DNA of 64,000 nucleotides from Ahaetulla prasina (Eukaryota > Chordata > Lepidosauria > Squamata > Colubridae), in contig NC_080542.1 of the NCBI RefSeq assembly GCF_028640845.1, positions 59,745,064 to 59,809,063 on the forward strand, in the 5' to 3' direction. Numbering within the stretch: the stretch's first letter is position 1; each line of letters begins with the position of its first letter. The notes beneath the pieces were generated by a model. It was not told the origin of the DNA. It searched no databases and saw only the letters and a program-made list of their open reading frames with translations. Made by a program: the position numbers and the translations under genes. This document shows, piece by piece, positions 22,101 through 33,400 of the stretch.

Positions 22101-23099
22101 TAATGCCAATCCATCTACTTTTGCTGTTTTTGCTGGAAAACTCATTTACTGTTATAGCTCTCAGGGAAAAATTAAAGGAGTAGGAAACCTTGTTATATCC
22201 AAAATTTCATTGTGTCATAAAATCAGGACACTAGAATAATTTATTTTTCTGCAAAAGTAAGTTTTTAAATATCTAACATGCTTAATAAACATGCTATAAA
22301 TTAGGAACTTAAAAAAAAAAAGAATTCTGGAAAAAATATTCTACACAGTGCTTATTTCTTGTAAAGGTTCCAGACCTCATCAGGAATTATCAATTGCTGA
22401 TTGAAAATGATCAAATTCCAACAGCTACTGAGTGACCAACTGCAACATTGTTGGTGCTGCAACAAGATGGCAGCCTTGGCGAAATGCTCTCCTGTAGCTT
22501 TGATGTTTTCTATTATTTTCTGTGACTCTCTGAGAATTTCATACTCAAGAGTTGAACTTTTGAATACCAGACAATGGACTTCATATAACAAGCAGCTTTC
22601 TGGGACTATTCCTCCCTTCTTTTCAAATGTGGAGGAAGTTCTGACTGAAAACGGCAGTTTTTTCGGCCAGGCAGAAATAAAGAAGCAGAAGTAAAACAAA
22701 ATATGGAGAAGGAGGGCAAGAGAGGACGGATATTACAAAGTATGGGGTAAGGAAATCTCCACTCACTGCAGTTAATTAAGCTTTGCTTACTTATAAATAA
22801 GTTAGACAAACTGCTACTTTTAACTAGGAACAACTCAGACTTCTAATTCAGCAGCCCTCTGCTTCATTAAAATATGGCCAAAGAAATTCAATTAATGATA
22901 GTTCCTTGCAAAGACCCAGGATTTCAGATTCAAAGAGCAAATAGAATTGTAGAAACATCCGGTAAAAAGAAGGGAGGAGGTATCTGCTTTTATATTAACA
23001 ACTGATGGTGTAAAAATTTCACTGCACTACAGAAATTTTATGAAGTGGACTTAAGAGACACTATTCATTAATTGCATGCCTTATTATGTTCCTGGAGAG
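22101..23099. other. Unassigned sequence
   Basis: Two overlapping open frames at 22401-22694 (+) and 22699-22352 (-) face each other. Neither resembles a known family. The - strand text has a '...ctgccatcttgttgcag' GC-richer stretch that may be an old LINE 5' region. No gene is claimed. Confidence 0.35.
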
Positions 23100-25360
23100 T
23101 TTTCTTCATTCACTCTAACCCAGGCCTGCAAACCTTAACTGACTGAATCCTGTGGGCCAAATAGTGATATCCAGACTTCTTACTCATTGTATTAGGAGAT
23201 TTTAACAGTGCTAACTCAAGCCAAGAGCTGCCAAAATATATTCAGCATGTCAACTGTCTCACCAGATGCAAAAATATTTTAGACCAATGTTACTCAACAA
23301 TAAAATATGCCTATCACTCTCTACCAAGAGCAGCTGTGGGATACTCTGATCATTGTATGATTCACCTTGTACCTGTTTGTGGACAAAGATTTAAATCACA
23401 AAACCAATAATTAAAACAGTGAAATCTTAGAGAGGCAAATTAAGGCTACAGGCTTGCCTCAATTGCACAGTTTGGAGCATGTTTGAAACTGCCTCAGAGG
23501 ACTTGGATGAATTCATTGATACTGTAATAGGTTAGTTTTTGTGAGGACTTACGTGTGCCAACCAATACTGTACACATCTACAGCAATAACCAACCTTTGG
23601 TTCACAGCTAAGCTCAAACATCTATACCGTGCCAAAGAGGAAGCTTACAGGAAAGGAGATAGAATGTTGTACAATAAGCCAGGAATGAGGGAGATCAAGG
23701 CAGCAAAGACAAGCTACTCTGAAAAGCTGAAGAATTAGCAAGTGTGTGGAAAAGCCTTAATAATATTACTGGCTTCAGCAAACATCCTTCCATTGCTGAA
23801 GGGAATTGCCAACTGGCAGATAACCTGAATGTATTTTACTGTCAGTTTGAGAGGCCTTCACTGCCAGATACATCACAATCAACCAAGTCTCCTACACCTG
23901 ACTCCATCTCTCTAGGCCCTCCCTCTCTGGTGCTCGCAGAAAAAGATGTGAGAGGTCTGTTTCACAGACAAAAGTCTGGAAAAGCACCAGGCCCCAACAG
24001 GGTAACTTCTTCTGCTTGAAAATGCTGATCAACTGGCCACTATCTTCACCCACATTGTTAATAAATCACTGGATATGTGTTATGTCCCTTCTTGCTTCAA
24101 ATCTTCTAACATCATCCCAGTGCCCAAGAAATTCTCCATCAAGGAACTAAATGATTACAGACTGATTGCTCTGACATCTGTAGTTATGAAAACCTTCGAA
24201 AGATTAGTGCTGGCCCATCTGGAGGCCATCACAGATCTGCTGCTAGACCCCTTGCAATTTGCCTAATATGCAAATAGATTGGCAGATGATGCTGTCAAAT
24301 GGCAATTGCACTACAACAACTTGAATCTCCAAAGTCCTTTTTTGGGGATTCAAAGGCAAGGGTGCCTTTTGTAGACTTCAGCTTAGCATTCAACACTATC
24401 ATTCCAGAAACCCTTCTCTTTAAATTGACTCAGCTAGTTGTGCCTGACCACACTTGCAGATGGATTATAAGCTTTCTAACAGATAGAAAGCATACCTGTT
24501 CTATTAGCACAGGAGCCCTCCCAGGGCTGTAAATTCTCTCCATTACTCTTTTCTCTCTTATCAAAGACTGCATCTCAAAGGATCCCTCTAAAGCACAGGT
24601 GTCAAACTTGCAGCGTCACGTTGCTGTCACATAAAATTTGCAAAAAATTTTCCCCTTTGTGGAACTGGGGTGGCGTATCTGGCCTGTGGACCACCAGTTT
24701 GACACCCCTGCTCTAAAGTACTGAAGTTTGTAGATGATACAACAGTCATTGGTCTCATTTGAGACAATGATGAGACTGCATATAGACAAGAGGTAGATCA
24801 ATTGTCCCTGTGGTGCAGCTGGAACAATTTGGAGCTGAACACTCTTAACATTGTAGATATAATAGTAGATTTAAAAGCAGCTCTCCTATTCTACCACCTC
24901 TTATAATATTAAGCAACACATTATCAACAGCAGAGATCTTTAATTTTCTAGGTTCTATTATCTCCAAGAACTTGAAATGGACACCTAACATTAGGACCGT
25001 CATTAAAAAAGCACAACAAAGAATGTTCTCCTTGCATCAATTCAGAAAGCTCAGATTGCTCAAGGATCTGCTGGTACAATTCTATAGAAGAATTATTAAG
25101 TCTGCCATTTGTACCTCAGTAACTGTCTGGTTTGGCACAACCAAAAAGGACAGGTAGACTTCAACTGATAGTTAGAACTGTATTGATATTCTTCTCATCT
25201 TTCCTGTCTTCTCCTATTGATATCTGATTTATCACTTGTTGTTGTATATGGTTAATTGTAATTGTGATCTATGACCTATCACTTTGTTGTTTGGATGTAC
25301 ACTTAAAAGCTTATGTATGGAGACGAACTCCTTGTGTGTCCAATCACACTTGGCCAATAA
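23100..25360 (+). mobile_element. CR1-L3 (Snake1-like) LINE, long copy
   Basis: Reverse-transcriptase blocks run in order on +. There is the linker NLWFTAKLKHLYRAKEEAYR (about 23595), then [20 protein letters not shown] (about 23950). Next come [12 protein letters not shown] and [20 protein letters not shown] (about 24100-24210), the box-like FVDDTTVIGLI (about 24727) and the C-terminal part to about 25150. Several stops break it. A 117-bp hAT-type element interrupts the VDD region. The 3' end 'ccttgtgtgtccaatcacac', 'ttggccaataaagaattt' leads straight into a pentanucleotide run. Confidence 0.87.
24594..24710. mobile_element. hAT-type MITE with perfect 8-bp TSD
   Basis: 117 bp, ends 'cacaggtgtcaaacttg' and 'cagtttgacacccctg'. 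The flanks 'ctctaaag' at 24586-24593 and 24711-24718 are identical. It interrupts the CR1-L3 reverse transcriptase just before the FVDD box, splitting a SK|VLKFVDD-like stretch. Confidence 0.94.
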
Positions 25361-25460
25361 AGAATTTCTATTCTATTCTATTTCTATTTCTAATTCTATC
25401 CTATACTAGTTTCTATTTTTACTCTACCCTACTCTTACTCCTATTTCTATTCCCTGGTAG
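25361..25460. repeat. ATTCT-type microsatellite at CR1-L3 3' end
   Basis: Degenerate run of (C)TATT/ATTCT units starting immediately at the LINE 3' end. Such microsatellite seeding by CR1-L3 is reported for snake genomes. Confidence 0.85.
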
Positions 25461-26717
25461 CCAAGAGCCATCAAGCCATTGATCTTTAACGTCCCTTTAG
25501 AAACACAGGTCCCTAACCCTTCCAAAATTTCTCTGAAGAGTAATCTTATTATATTTAAAGGCAATTGGTATTCAACATTTTTTGTAAAATTTATCCCATT
25601 CTGTTATTTTCTCATGTATATTGTGAAGGGTCGCCCTGGAATACCCCCTGCCTGTGTCTTTCAGCAAAGACAAGACAGCATGTTTTCTTTACAAAAGACT
25701 AAAACTAATTATAAAAATGGTAGAAATTAGCAGACATGTGCAAACAAGAAATCTGTTCTCAGGTGATAGAAGAGAGTCTGCCTTAATACGCAAGAATTCT
25801 TTTATACCTGAATTCCGTATTCTCTTAAGATATGGTTAAAAAGAAAAAGAAAAGGCATCTATGGTATTCTAAATGGTTTATTGCAGTGAGATTTAATATT
25901 TTCCTTAATGTTTTCTTTTGTCATTCTTCCACTAAGTTATTCACATCCAATTCATTGAATTCACATCATGTTCATGTTGGGCTTTTTAAACTGTTTTGAA
26001 TATATATGTACACTTTGAAATTGTTCGACTGTTTTAATGGATCGTGACTAGGCAAAAAAACATGAAAACTTAGCTGAGTGGTTGATGTCAAATGTCAACT
26101 GAATACACCTTTAAAAATCCTACAGCGCAAGCAAAGAGTTTTGTTTTGATTTTTTTCTGCAGGACATGTTTTTTCTAAGTGAGACTGAGTGGACAGGGCA
26201 GAGTGATGTTACCAACTGTATATAGCTAGAAATTGATTCTTGGTCACTGAAGATTTAAAACGTGGCTTTGTTGACTTTCTGTTGCTCTGCTGAAAAATGA
26301 TAAGAAATAGCACTACTGTTTCGTTACAGTTTGCAGCTATAAGGTTTTTGGGGAAAGTGGGAGTTGCAAGAAAGCAGCTTTGGCCCATGTGCAGCTCCCT
26401 GCCTGTCCCCTTCTGCTTTTGAGCAGCACCTAGCCTTTAGCAGTCAAATATCTATGCTTCAAACCATTTCGCACTGTTTGCATAATTAAAATAATCTGAG
26501 AGCATGCTTTTATACACATTACTTATCTAAGGTAGATTTAAACATCATGACAAGTCAAAAATAAATTAGATTACAGGGGAGCATTATATGTGAAATAGGC
26601 TCCAAACAAGCTATTACTTAAACTTTAGAAAAGGAACCTAACAGTTAGAATATTGCCAAGTAACTTTCCTTATCTCTGCAAACTCCAAGTTTATCAAAAA
26701 AATATTCTACAATTAAA
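25461..26717. other. Apparently unique intergenic sequence
   Basis: No repeat family recognised. Segment 26150-26480 is less AT-rich than its surroundings and lacks repeat signatures, so it is a candidate conserved or 3'-UTR-type region of STX17. That is a guess from composition and position only. Confidence 0.35.
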
Positions 26718-26777
26718 GGGAGGGAGGGAGAGAGAGAGAGAGAGAGAGGGAGGGAGGGAGAGACAAAGAGAGAGAGA
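26718..26777. repeat. GA/GGGA-rich simple repeat
   Basis: Purine run of GGGA, GAGA and GGGA units on the + strand. Confidence 0.95.
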
Positions 26778-27734
26778 TTAAGTAAGAAAATGTCTCCAAG
26801 AAAATTTTGTTTTGTCAAATTTTAGGAGGTACTACTACCAAATAAACATATTTTACTCTAATGTCATAAGGATTGATGTAGCACACTGCAGTCTGTGGAC
26901 CACTATGATCTGTTTCTTTTATTTTAATGGAATTTTTTGGCAGCACAGATCCTGCAGCAAATGCAATGGAATTTGTCTATTAATTTGCAATATTCTACAG
27001 AGAATGAGAGATATCTATTTAAAGTCAAAATAATTATTCTTTCTTATATATTTAGAAGAATTCCAACTTCAATAAATTTGTTTCAGTATTTGCAATTAAC
27101 ATATTTTAACAATACTTCAAATGAGAGATCGATTTAAGTTTTCCCAATTGAAACAAAACCATCAGTTTGCCATTAACAGAACTTACTAGACCAACTTTGC
27201 CTAGGAATAAATTTGAAAAAAACCCACCCAAAATTATAAATCACATGCATGTATTATATACACAAGTTCATATATGTGAGTGTACAATGTACTTCCATGT
27301 GGAAAAAAACAGATGCAGTTTCAGTTAGTGTGATCCTTGTAGATCGTTATGATCCTTCCTACATGGGTAGCATTTTTGAAAATCATATAACTTTGATGGC
27401 ACAGAATTTAGAATTTGACACATACAACTTCACTGATTGACTTGATCTATAACAAAGCTGAAGTTTTTCACATTTATGCAGTTGTCAGATATTGCAATTC
27501 AAATATGTATCAAGGGTGTGACATCTGTAGCCCTTCGGATAGTGCTGAACTAGACATTCCAACATCCTTTACCATAAGCTATTTGCAGGGGTATTTGCTG
27601 GCAACAGTTGTCCATTGATGCCTGCAGTGATAGTCTCTCTGATGCACAAAACTATGTTCAAGCCATATAGTTTTTATTGTCCTCATGAAAAAACCCAAAG
27701 GGAAAGTAGTTATGAGCATGTCTCCGTAGATTCT
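26778..27734. other. AT-rich intergenic sequence
   Basis: Short open frames at 27249-27440 and 27415-27618 show no recognisable domain. Text near 27530-27610 resembles degenerate reptile repeat ends but I cannot name the family. Confidence 0.35.
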
Positions 27735-27900
27735 CAACCAGGTCGTAATTGTCTCAAAGGTGCTTTTTCAAAAGGAAACTGGATTGTTTTTTTCCTTGAG
27801 AAAAAAGAAGAACAAAATACTTTGCTTGTCATCCAAAAAGCTTCATCAATTTTCATCGTAACTGAAAAAGCACCTTTGAGATAGCAAGACAGCCTGAATA
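27735..27900 (-). repeat. Inverted repeat with 19-bp perfect arms
   Basis: 'tctcaaaggtgctttttca' at 27752-27770 and its exact reverse complement at 27863-27881, with a 92-base spacer. The - strand phrase 'gatgaagctttttggatgac' then 'aagcaaag' resembles text that I associate with Penelope-like element terminal regions. That link is tentative. Confidence 0.6.
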
Positions 27901-28273
27901 AAAATTGTTTGGAGATCGAAATTAGATACCCACTGTCATTTAACATTTGAAAACATCAGTATTTTTCAACATAAAAACTCTGGTATGAAAAACATAGCTC
28001 TGTTGCAAAGTAGAAGGGGTAATTTCAAGGGCAGAAGATGAAACTAAGTGCAGTTAACCAACTAGGCTATGATGTCATGTTAGACAAAATAGATATAAAT
28101 ATTAGACAAAATGTATGACTTTGCATATATTTATTTACAAACACATAAATAAATGATGTACGCCACTTATTCACCAGACTGTTCTTTATTCTGTTTTTAT
28201 ATTAATATTAAATGAAAAGCTTATTGCTCACTTTTTTAAGAAGATGTATAATAAAGAAACATTGTGATCTCTT

Positions 28274-28288
28274 GGGGGGGGGGGGGGG
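28274..28288. repeat. Poly(G) run
   Basis: Fifteen consecutive G on +. Length is likely variable between individuals or mis-sized in assembly. Confidence 0.9.
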
Positions 28289-29977
28289 AGAAGAAAGTTT
28301 TCCAAAGTCCAAATTTCTCCTTTTTTATTCAATAGTTAACTGCATGGGTTTTAGTACTTCACAACTTATGAGTTACAGTCTGCGATACAGGCATCAAAAC
28401 TAAAAAATGTTTTAAAAGGCTAAAATTTGAATTTTTAAAAATCTGGGTGTCCCGTAGACATCATTTGGAGCATGCATACAGTGGCACTGGTAATTGCAGT
28501 GTTGCCTACTGAGCAAGCATTATTATGTTCTTCAAAATTATTTGATATTTAACAGTTTGCATGAAAAAAATGGTTGAAAAATGCTAATAACTATTTATTA
28601 CCATACATTTTAACACATGGACACTAGTACAACAAGTAAAAGCATGCTGTAATTGAAGAAATATGTCAATTCAAAATATTAGAATGAATCTGATTTATTT
28701 GAAAACATAATCTGAATTAAGGGGAAGCACTTTAGCCCTGTATTATGGAAATCCACAACTATCAATAGTTCAAATCTATTTATTTGTGAAGGAAATACAG
28801 TAATTTCATGTATTCTAGGACAAACTCTGATCTTGAAAATAGGAAGAAACTTAGAAATTTGTTGATTGTATAGTATAAATTAGGACTCTGTTTCGGGATT
28901 ACATACTAAAGTTTCAGTACTTTGCACACTTTTTAAAAACCTCAAGATTCTTTTAATTTTAGAAATTCTGATCAGTCTCTGCCTCATCACCAAACATACT
29001 GATATATAGTTATATTATCGTAACTGTAGTTTTGTTCTAAATAAAGTTGATTCTGAAGAGTCAAAATTTTATTAAACAAGCAATTAATATAACAATAACA
29101 GAACAGAATATATGTAGCATAAGATTGAACTGTAAAGTCCTTGGTGCTCTTGTTGTTTGCCTGTAGACAAGAGAAGGTTTGCCCCATTCCATTCACATTC
29201 CTCATATTAACTAGCACTAATGATGTTACCTAGATGAGTACTGAAATGTCTACAAAGAAACAACCAAGCTCAGAGCACACCAATGACCCAATAACAACAT
29301 CATTATATTTAAAACTATTTTTAAATTGAGTGTGGTTCCATTGCCACATATTTTTCTCGGTAACAATATGATAATATTGAAATTGTTTTCTTCCACTTGT
29401 ATTTTCCAACTTCCCAGACTAACTATAGCCTTGGAATTTCTTGGTGGTCTACTGTTCAAATATTAACGAGATCATATTTCAAGATTGGCCACATGCTGCC
29501 ACCTTCTGGACTTTAAAAAGATCCCTCTAATGATTTTTTCCTAATGTTTTCTATTATAGTCTCAAAAATGTTTTGAACATTAAAATGTTATTATGCATCT
29601 ATTTATAAATGACAAAAATGTTGTTTTTGCAGACAGTGGTATTTCTATCCATTATTACTTCATCAACATATGAGTATTCATAATTAGAGTCATGGGATAA
29701 GAGAACATTAGGTTAGGTTAATAACTGCTTAAAAAGAAATAAATGCACAGTTCTAATAAAAGGGATGTGAGGAGGGACTCCTCCAAAATCTATTTATTGG
29801 GATTTTGCTTTTTAAGCTAAAAGATGTGTGTTTAACAGTTTTCCATCATTGCCACAAATACTTCAACAAATGAGAATGAGCCCCACTGAACACTTTTTCC
29901 ATTTCATTCCCACTTTAAAATGAATTATATGGTAAAAGTAAGTGAGGTAGCATCATACAAATTCTGTAAAACTGCAA

Positions 29978-29983
29978 TTTATT
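29978..29983 (-). promoter_or_regulatory. ERP44: Candidate ERP44 poly(A) signal
   Basis: First AATAAA on the - strand downstream of the ERP44 stop, about 390 nt into the 3' UTR, followed by T/G-rich sequence. Longer 3' UTRs using later signals cannot be excluded. Confidence 0.35.
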
Positions 29984-30368
29984 CCCCACCCAAGTATTCA
30001 GGATATTCCTTCAATAGCAAATTAAAAAATTATGTTCACTTGAGGAAAAAGATAAGACAATCATACCACCAGATTACAACAATGAAAAACTAAAAGTCCT
30101 GTTTAATTGGATAGTGCAAGTTAACAGCATGTTGCTGGTATTGACAACACTTTCATTTGTTTAGAAAAGTTTTACATCAATTTGCAGCAAGAAAAACTTT
30201 GGAAAGATGCTGTCCAAAAGTGGCCCACACATTATTTACAAACCCCAGGGAGCACAGAAAAACAAAGATATTATTCAAAATAAAACAAACAGAATTTAAG
30301 AAAATATAGGTTTCCTATTTCCACCCCACAGGAGTTACAACTGCTGACTGAACGTCGTTGTCAAGTCT
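29984..30368 (-). other. ERP44: ERP44 3' UTR (minimum extent)
   Basis: Sequence between the stop codon (30371-30369) and the first AATAAA. No repeat is recognised in it, unlike the introns, which fits transcribed UTR. The true 3' end is not determined. Confidence 0.5.
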
Positions 30369-30470
30369 TCAGAGTTCATCTTTTTCCCGCAATAAGGTGT
30401 ACCTATGTCCACTAGGAGCTAACTTCTGAAATGAACTCTCTGGTGGGCTGCTTACTATGTCCTGGAGTGG
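30369..30470 (-). CDS. ERP44: ERP44 last coding exon, ends in KDEL
   Basis: Acceptor 'cag' lies at 30473-30471 on -. It encodes PLQDIVSSPPESSFQKLAPS then GHRYTLLREKDEL and TGA. This is the flexible C-terminal tail that covers the client-binding site and carries the KDEL-receptor retrieval signal. The human protein ends RDEL, and here it is KDEL, the canonical strongest form. Length equals the human exon. Confidence 0.97.
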   Translation of the reverse strand, partial: PLQDIVSSPPESSFQKLAPSGHRYTLLREKDEL

Positions 30471-33400
30471 CTGAAAAGAATAAAAGTCTTTTAGAACAAG
30501 TGATAAACATGTAATAAAAGATTCAGACACAGTACCAATTAGTTATGGTACCAAAATAATAATGTTGCTAAGTGTAAGCCAGTCCAACAAATTCTTGTCT
30601 CAGGCAGGCCGCCTTCTCTGATGCTCCCTTCATTACCTGCTACATATAATACTCAGGATAGTAGGATGCAGAAAGAGTTTCAGAGAAGGTATGTGAATCC
30701 TATTTAACCACAAAAGGTCATCTTTACAAAAGCCCTTTTCTGTACTTTCAAGGTAGTCTTGGAAAAAAAAACTTTCCTTAATTTGTTCTGAAACAAGTGT
30801 ACCGTTATGCTTGTTCTAAACAGAGAACATTTGACAATGAAACATTCAAATTTACTACAGACTCCGTTCTGAGTAGGTGCAACAGATTCAGGTATGGCTC
30901 AGACTACCATAGCTATAGGTTAATAACTGCACCTGGACTTGGACTTAACCCGTAAGATAGTGCAAAAAACAGTACTATGTCCTTTTATCACAGACAAACC
31001 TGAAATGCAGTTTCATAAAGCATCCAATGACATTTTATTCAACTTGAACAAAAAGGAGATGCAATACATAACTAATTAAGTTGTTTTGGAAGTTCTTTAA
31101 TTCCTGATAATAATTATTTTAATATCCTCTTGTAATAATAAGTCATTAAGTCTCCAGTTATTTGATTTACAAGTTTGTCTGCTTCCTTACAATTATTGGA
31201 TTATCATCCATGTATGTAAGAGCTGCCACATCCAGGTCTATAAAGCTCTTTCTCCAGTTGGTCTTTTACCTTATTCACTGAGCAGATGGTATCCTGCATC
31301 TTTAAATTTCCTTTATTTTGAATATTCTGGAAAATGCATTTTGGTTTTTTTTAGATATCCCTTTAGCTTTTCTGACACTACTTGCTAACTTTTCCTTCCT
31401 AATTCTCTGAGTTCCCTTTTTGTTTTCAGATTTCACTGAACTTTTTATGTGACCAGCATGAGTTTCTTGTGCTGTTTTTATTTTTCCCATTAGCTTCTCC
31501 TGTCAGGGAATCCAATTTAACATTGCTCTGAGTTTATTAACATCCATCTTCTTGAAATCTAGGTAGATGCTAAACAGCTAACATGACATACAGATGGTTA
31601 TAAGCAGAAAAGGAAACTAGAGCAAAAGAATAAAAAAAACAAAACACCCCATCCAGTTTGTTATATGGATAGTCTTCGAATTACAAATGTAATGGAGCTA
31701 CCCATTCCATCATAACCTGAGGATTTGTAGGAGTAAATCTCATACCTTGAACGCAATCACTTCCTCCTTTCAGCCATGCATTTGCTAATCAAATGGGCTG
31801 CTTGTTAAGTGCACGTGAAGTATCTCGGGGTGGGGAAGGCCATGGGAGGCCTAGTGATGGAACAGACCACCTGCTTGGGACCACTCAAGGCCTCCCCCGA
31901 CCTACAGATACTTTATTCAACCTCCCTTGGGGTCCCCACAATTGCTGCCTCCACCCCATCCTGCTACGCCAGATTACTTACCTGATGATCTGTCACCTCT
32001 CCAGCCTGTTTCTTTGCCTGCTCCCTCCTTTTTTGTTGCCAAAGCCTTCCTCAATCAATTCAGCGGCGAGAAAGAAGGCCCGGAAGAGCATGCACAATTT
32101 TCCAGACCTCCTTTCTTGCCACCAAACTGTTTGAGGATGGCTTCAGTGATGAAAAAGGAAGGTCTGGAGGACCGCACATGCCCTTTGGGGTCTTTTTCGC
32201 CACTGAATCGCTTGTGGATGGCTTCGGCAATAAAAAAGGAGATCTGGAGGGCCGTGTGCACTCTTCTGGCCCTTTCTCACTGCCAAAGTGCTTGAGGATT
32301 GCATCCCTGTAAGCTTCGGCAGATCTTTGCAAAAAGCCTTGCCGGTAGAAACAGAGCTTTGAAGGGAAGCATCCAACCCTTCCAAGCTTTACTGGTGCTG
32401 ACAAAGGCTTTTTGCAAAGGGCTGCTGAAGCCTACAAGAATGCAATCTTCCTGCAGACTTCAGTATGGAAGTGGCAAAAGGAGGGAACGCCTGAAGTACT
32501 GAAGCCTTCCCTCTGTTTGCAAGCGTCCAGGCCTCACTTTGCAGAGAATATAGGCCTAAAATGCAAGATCATGCAAGATCAGTAGCACAAGATTTTGCTA
32601 CTGATCTCACTTGATCTCGTGGTACATTATGCCTGTTTTCTGTGAATGCAGCAAAATCCTGAAGCAATGAAGCAGGCAAAAAACCACAACAGAGAGATTT
32701 TCGCAAGGTTAAATGAGTCTCCACAGGCGGAATGCCTGTGAAGACCCACCTGGGGAAGTGTGTGAATAGGCAGGGGGGATGTTGCAGAGCCTGTGCATTT
32801 ATTTGTAAAGGTAAACAACTGCTCTGATGCTGCAACATTTGTAATTTCGGGACTTGTTCATAAACGCTGAGGGCGCTTATCATGTAACTTCTAACATTCA
32901 CTAACGGAACACGCGTAACCCAAGGATTATCTGTATGTTTATTATTTCAATTAAAACCTTACATTTCTACTCACAGGACATTCAAGGATACCCTCTATTT
33001 TCAGAATACAGTGCTGCTCGGCATTACTTATCTCAGGTAAAGATTGGACAAATCAGCTCTCTAACAAATCAAATCTGGTGTTTGCTGGCACTCAGAGATA
33101 CTACTAATTGGACATTTTGTGATGATGGTTATGACTAGTTTGAATAGATTTGCCGAGATGCTATACCAATTGGGCTCCGAAGAACTCCTTAGGCCCAGGT
33201 AGAAGAAATAGAAATAGAATGAGGCTATTTGGAAGGCTGATCCTGATGTTGTCTTAAAACTCTGCTGTTAGCTTTTAATTGATTAGATATGGATTGCCAG
33301 TACACATTTTTGTTCTCCAAGCATTGAAATAACCGTTTTTCCATTTTAGAGCTCTGACAAGCAATGAGGAGAAAGCAATAAAATAAAAAGTTAGTTGTTT

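Noticed and set aside
22352..22699. Overlapping opposite-strand frames of 97 and 115 codons considered as a gene or the missing STX17 exon
   Set aside because: No glycine-rich hairpin, no similarity to syntaxin 17, no consistent splice sites.
27249..27618. Two adjacent + frames with exon-like look
   Set aside because: No recognised protein, no matching splice sites; the text near 27540-27600 resembles a repeat.
31793..32502. Multiple long frames on both strands suggesting a gene
   Set aside because: They cross an 80-bp minisatellite in three frames inside a TA-flanked repeat; no splice structure or domain.
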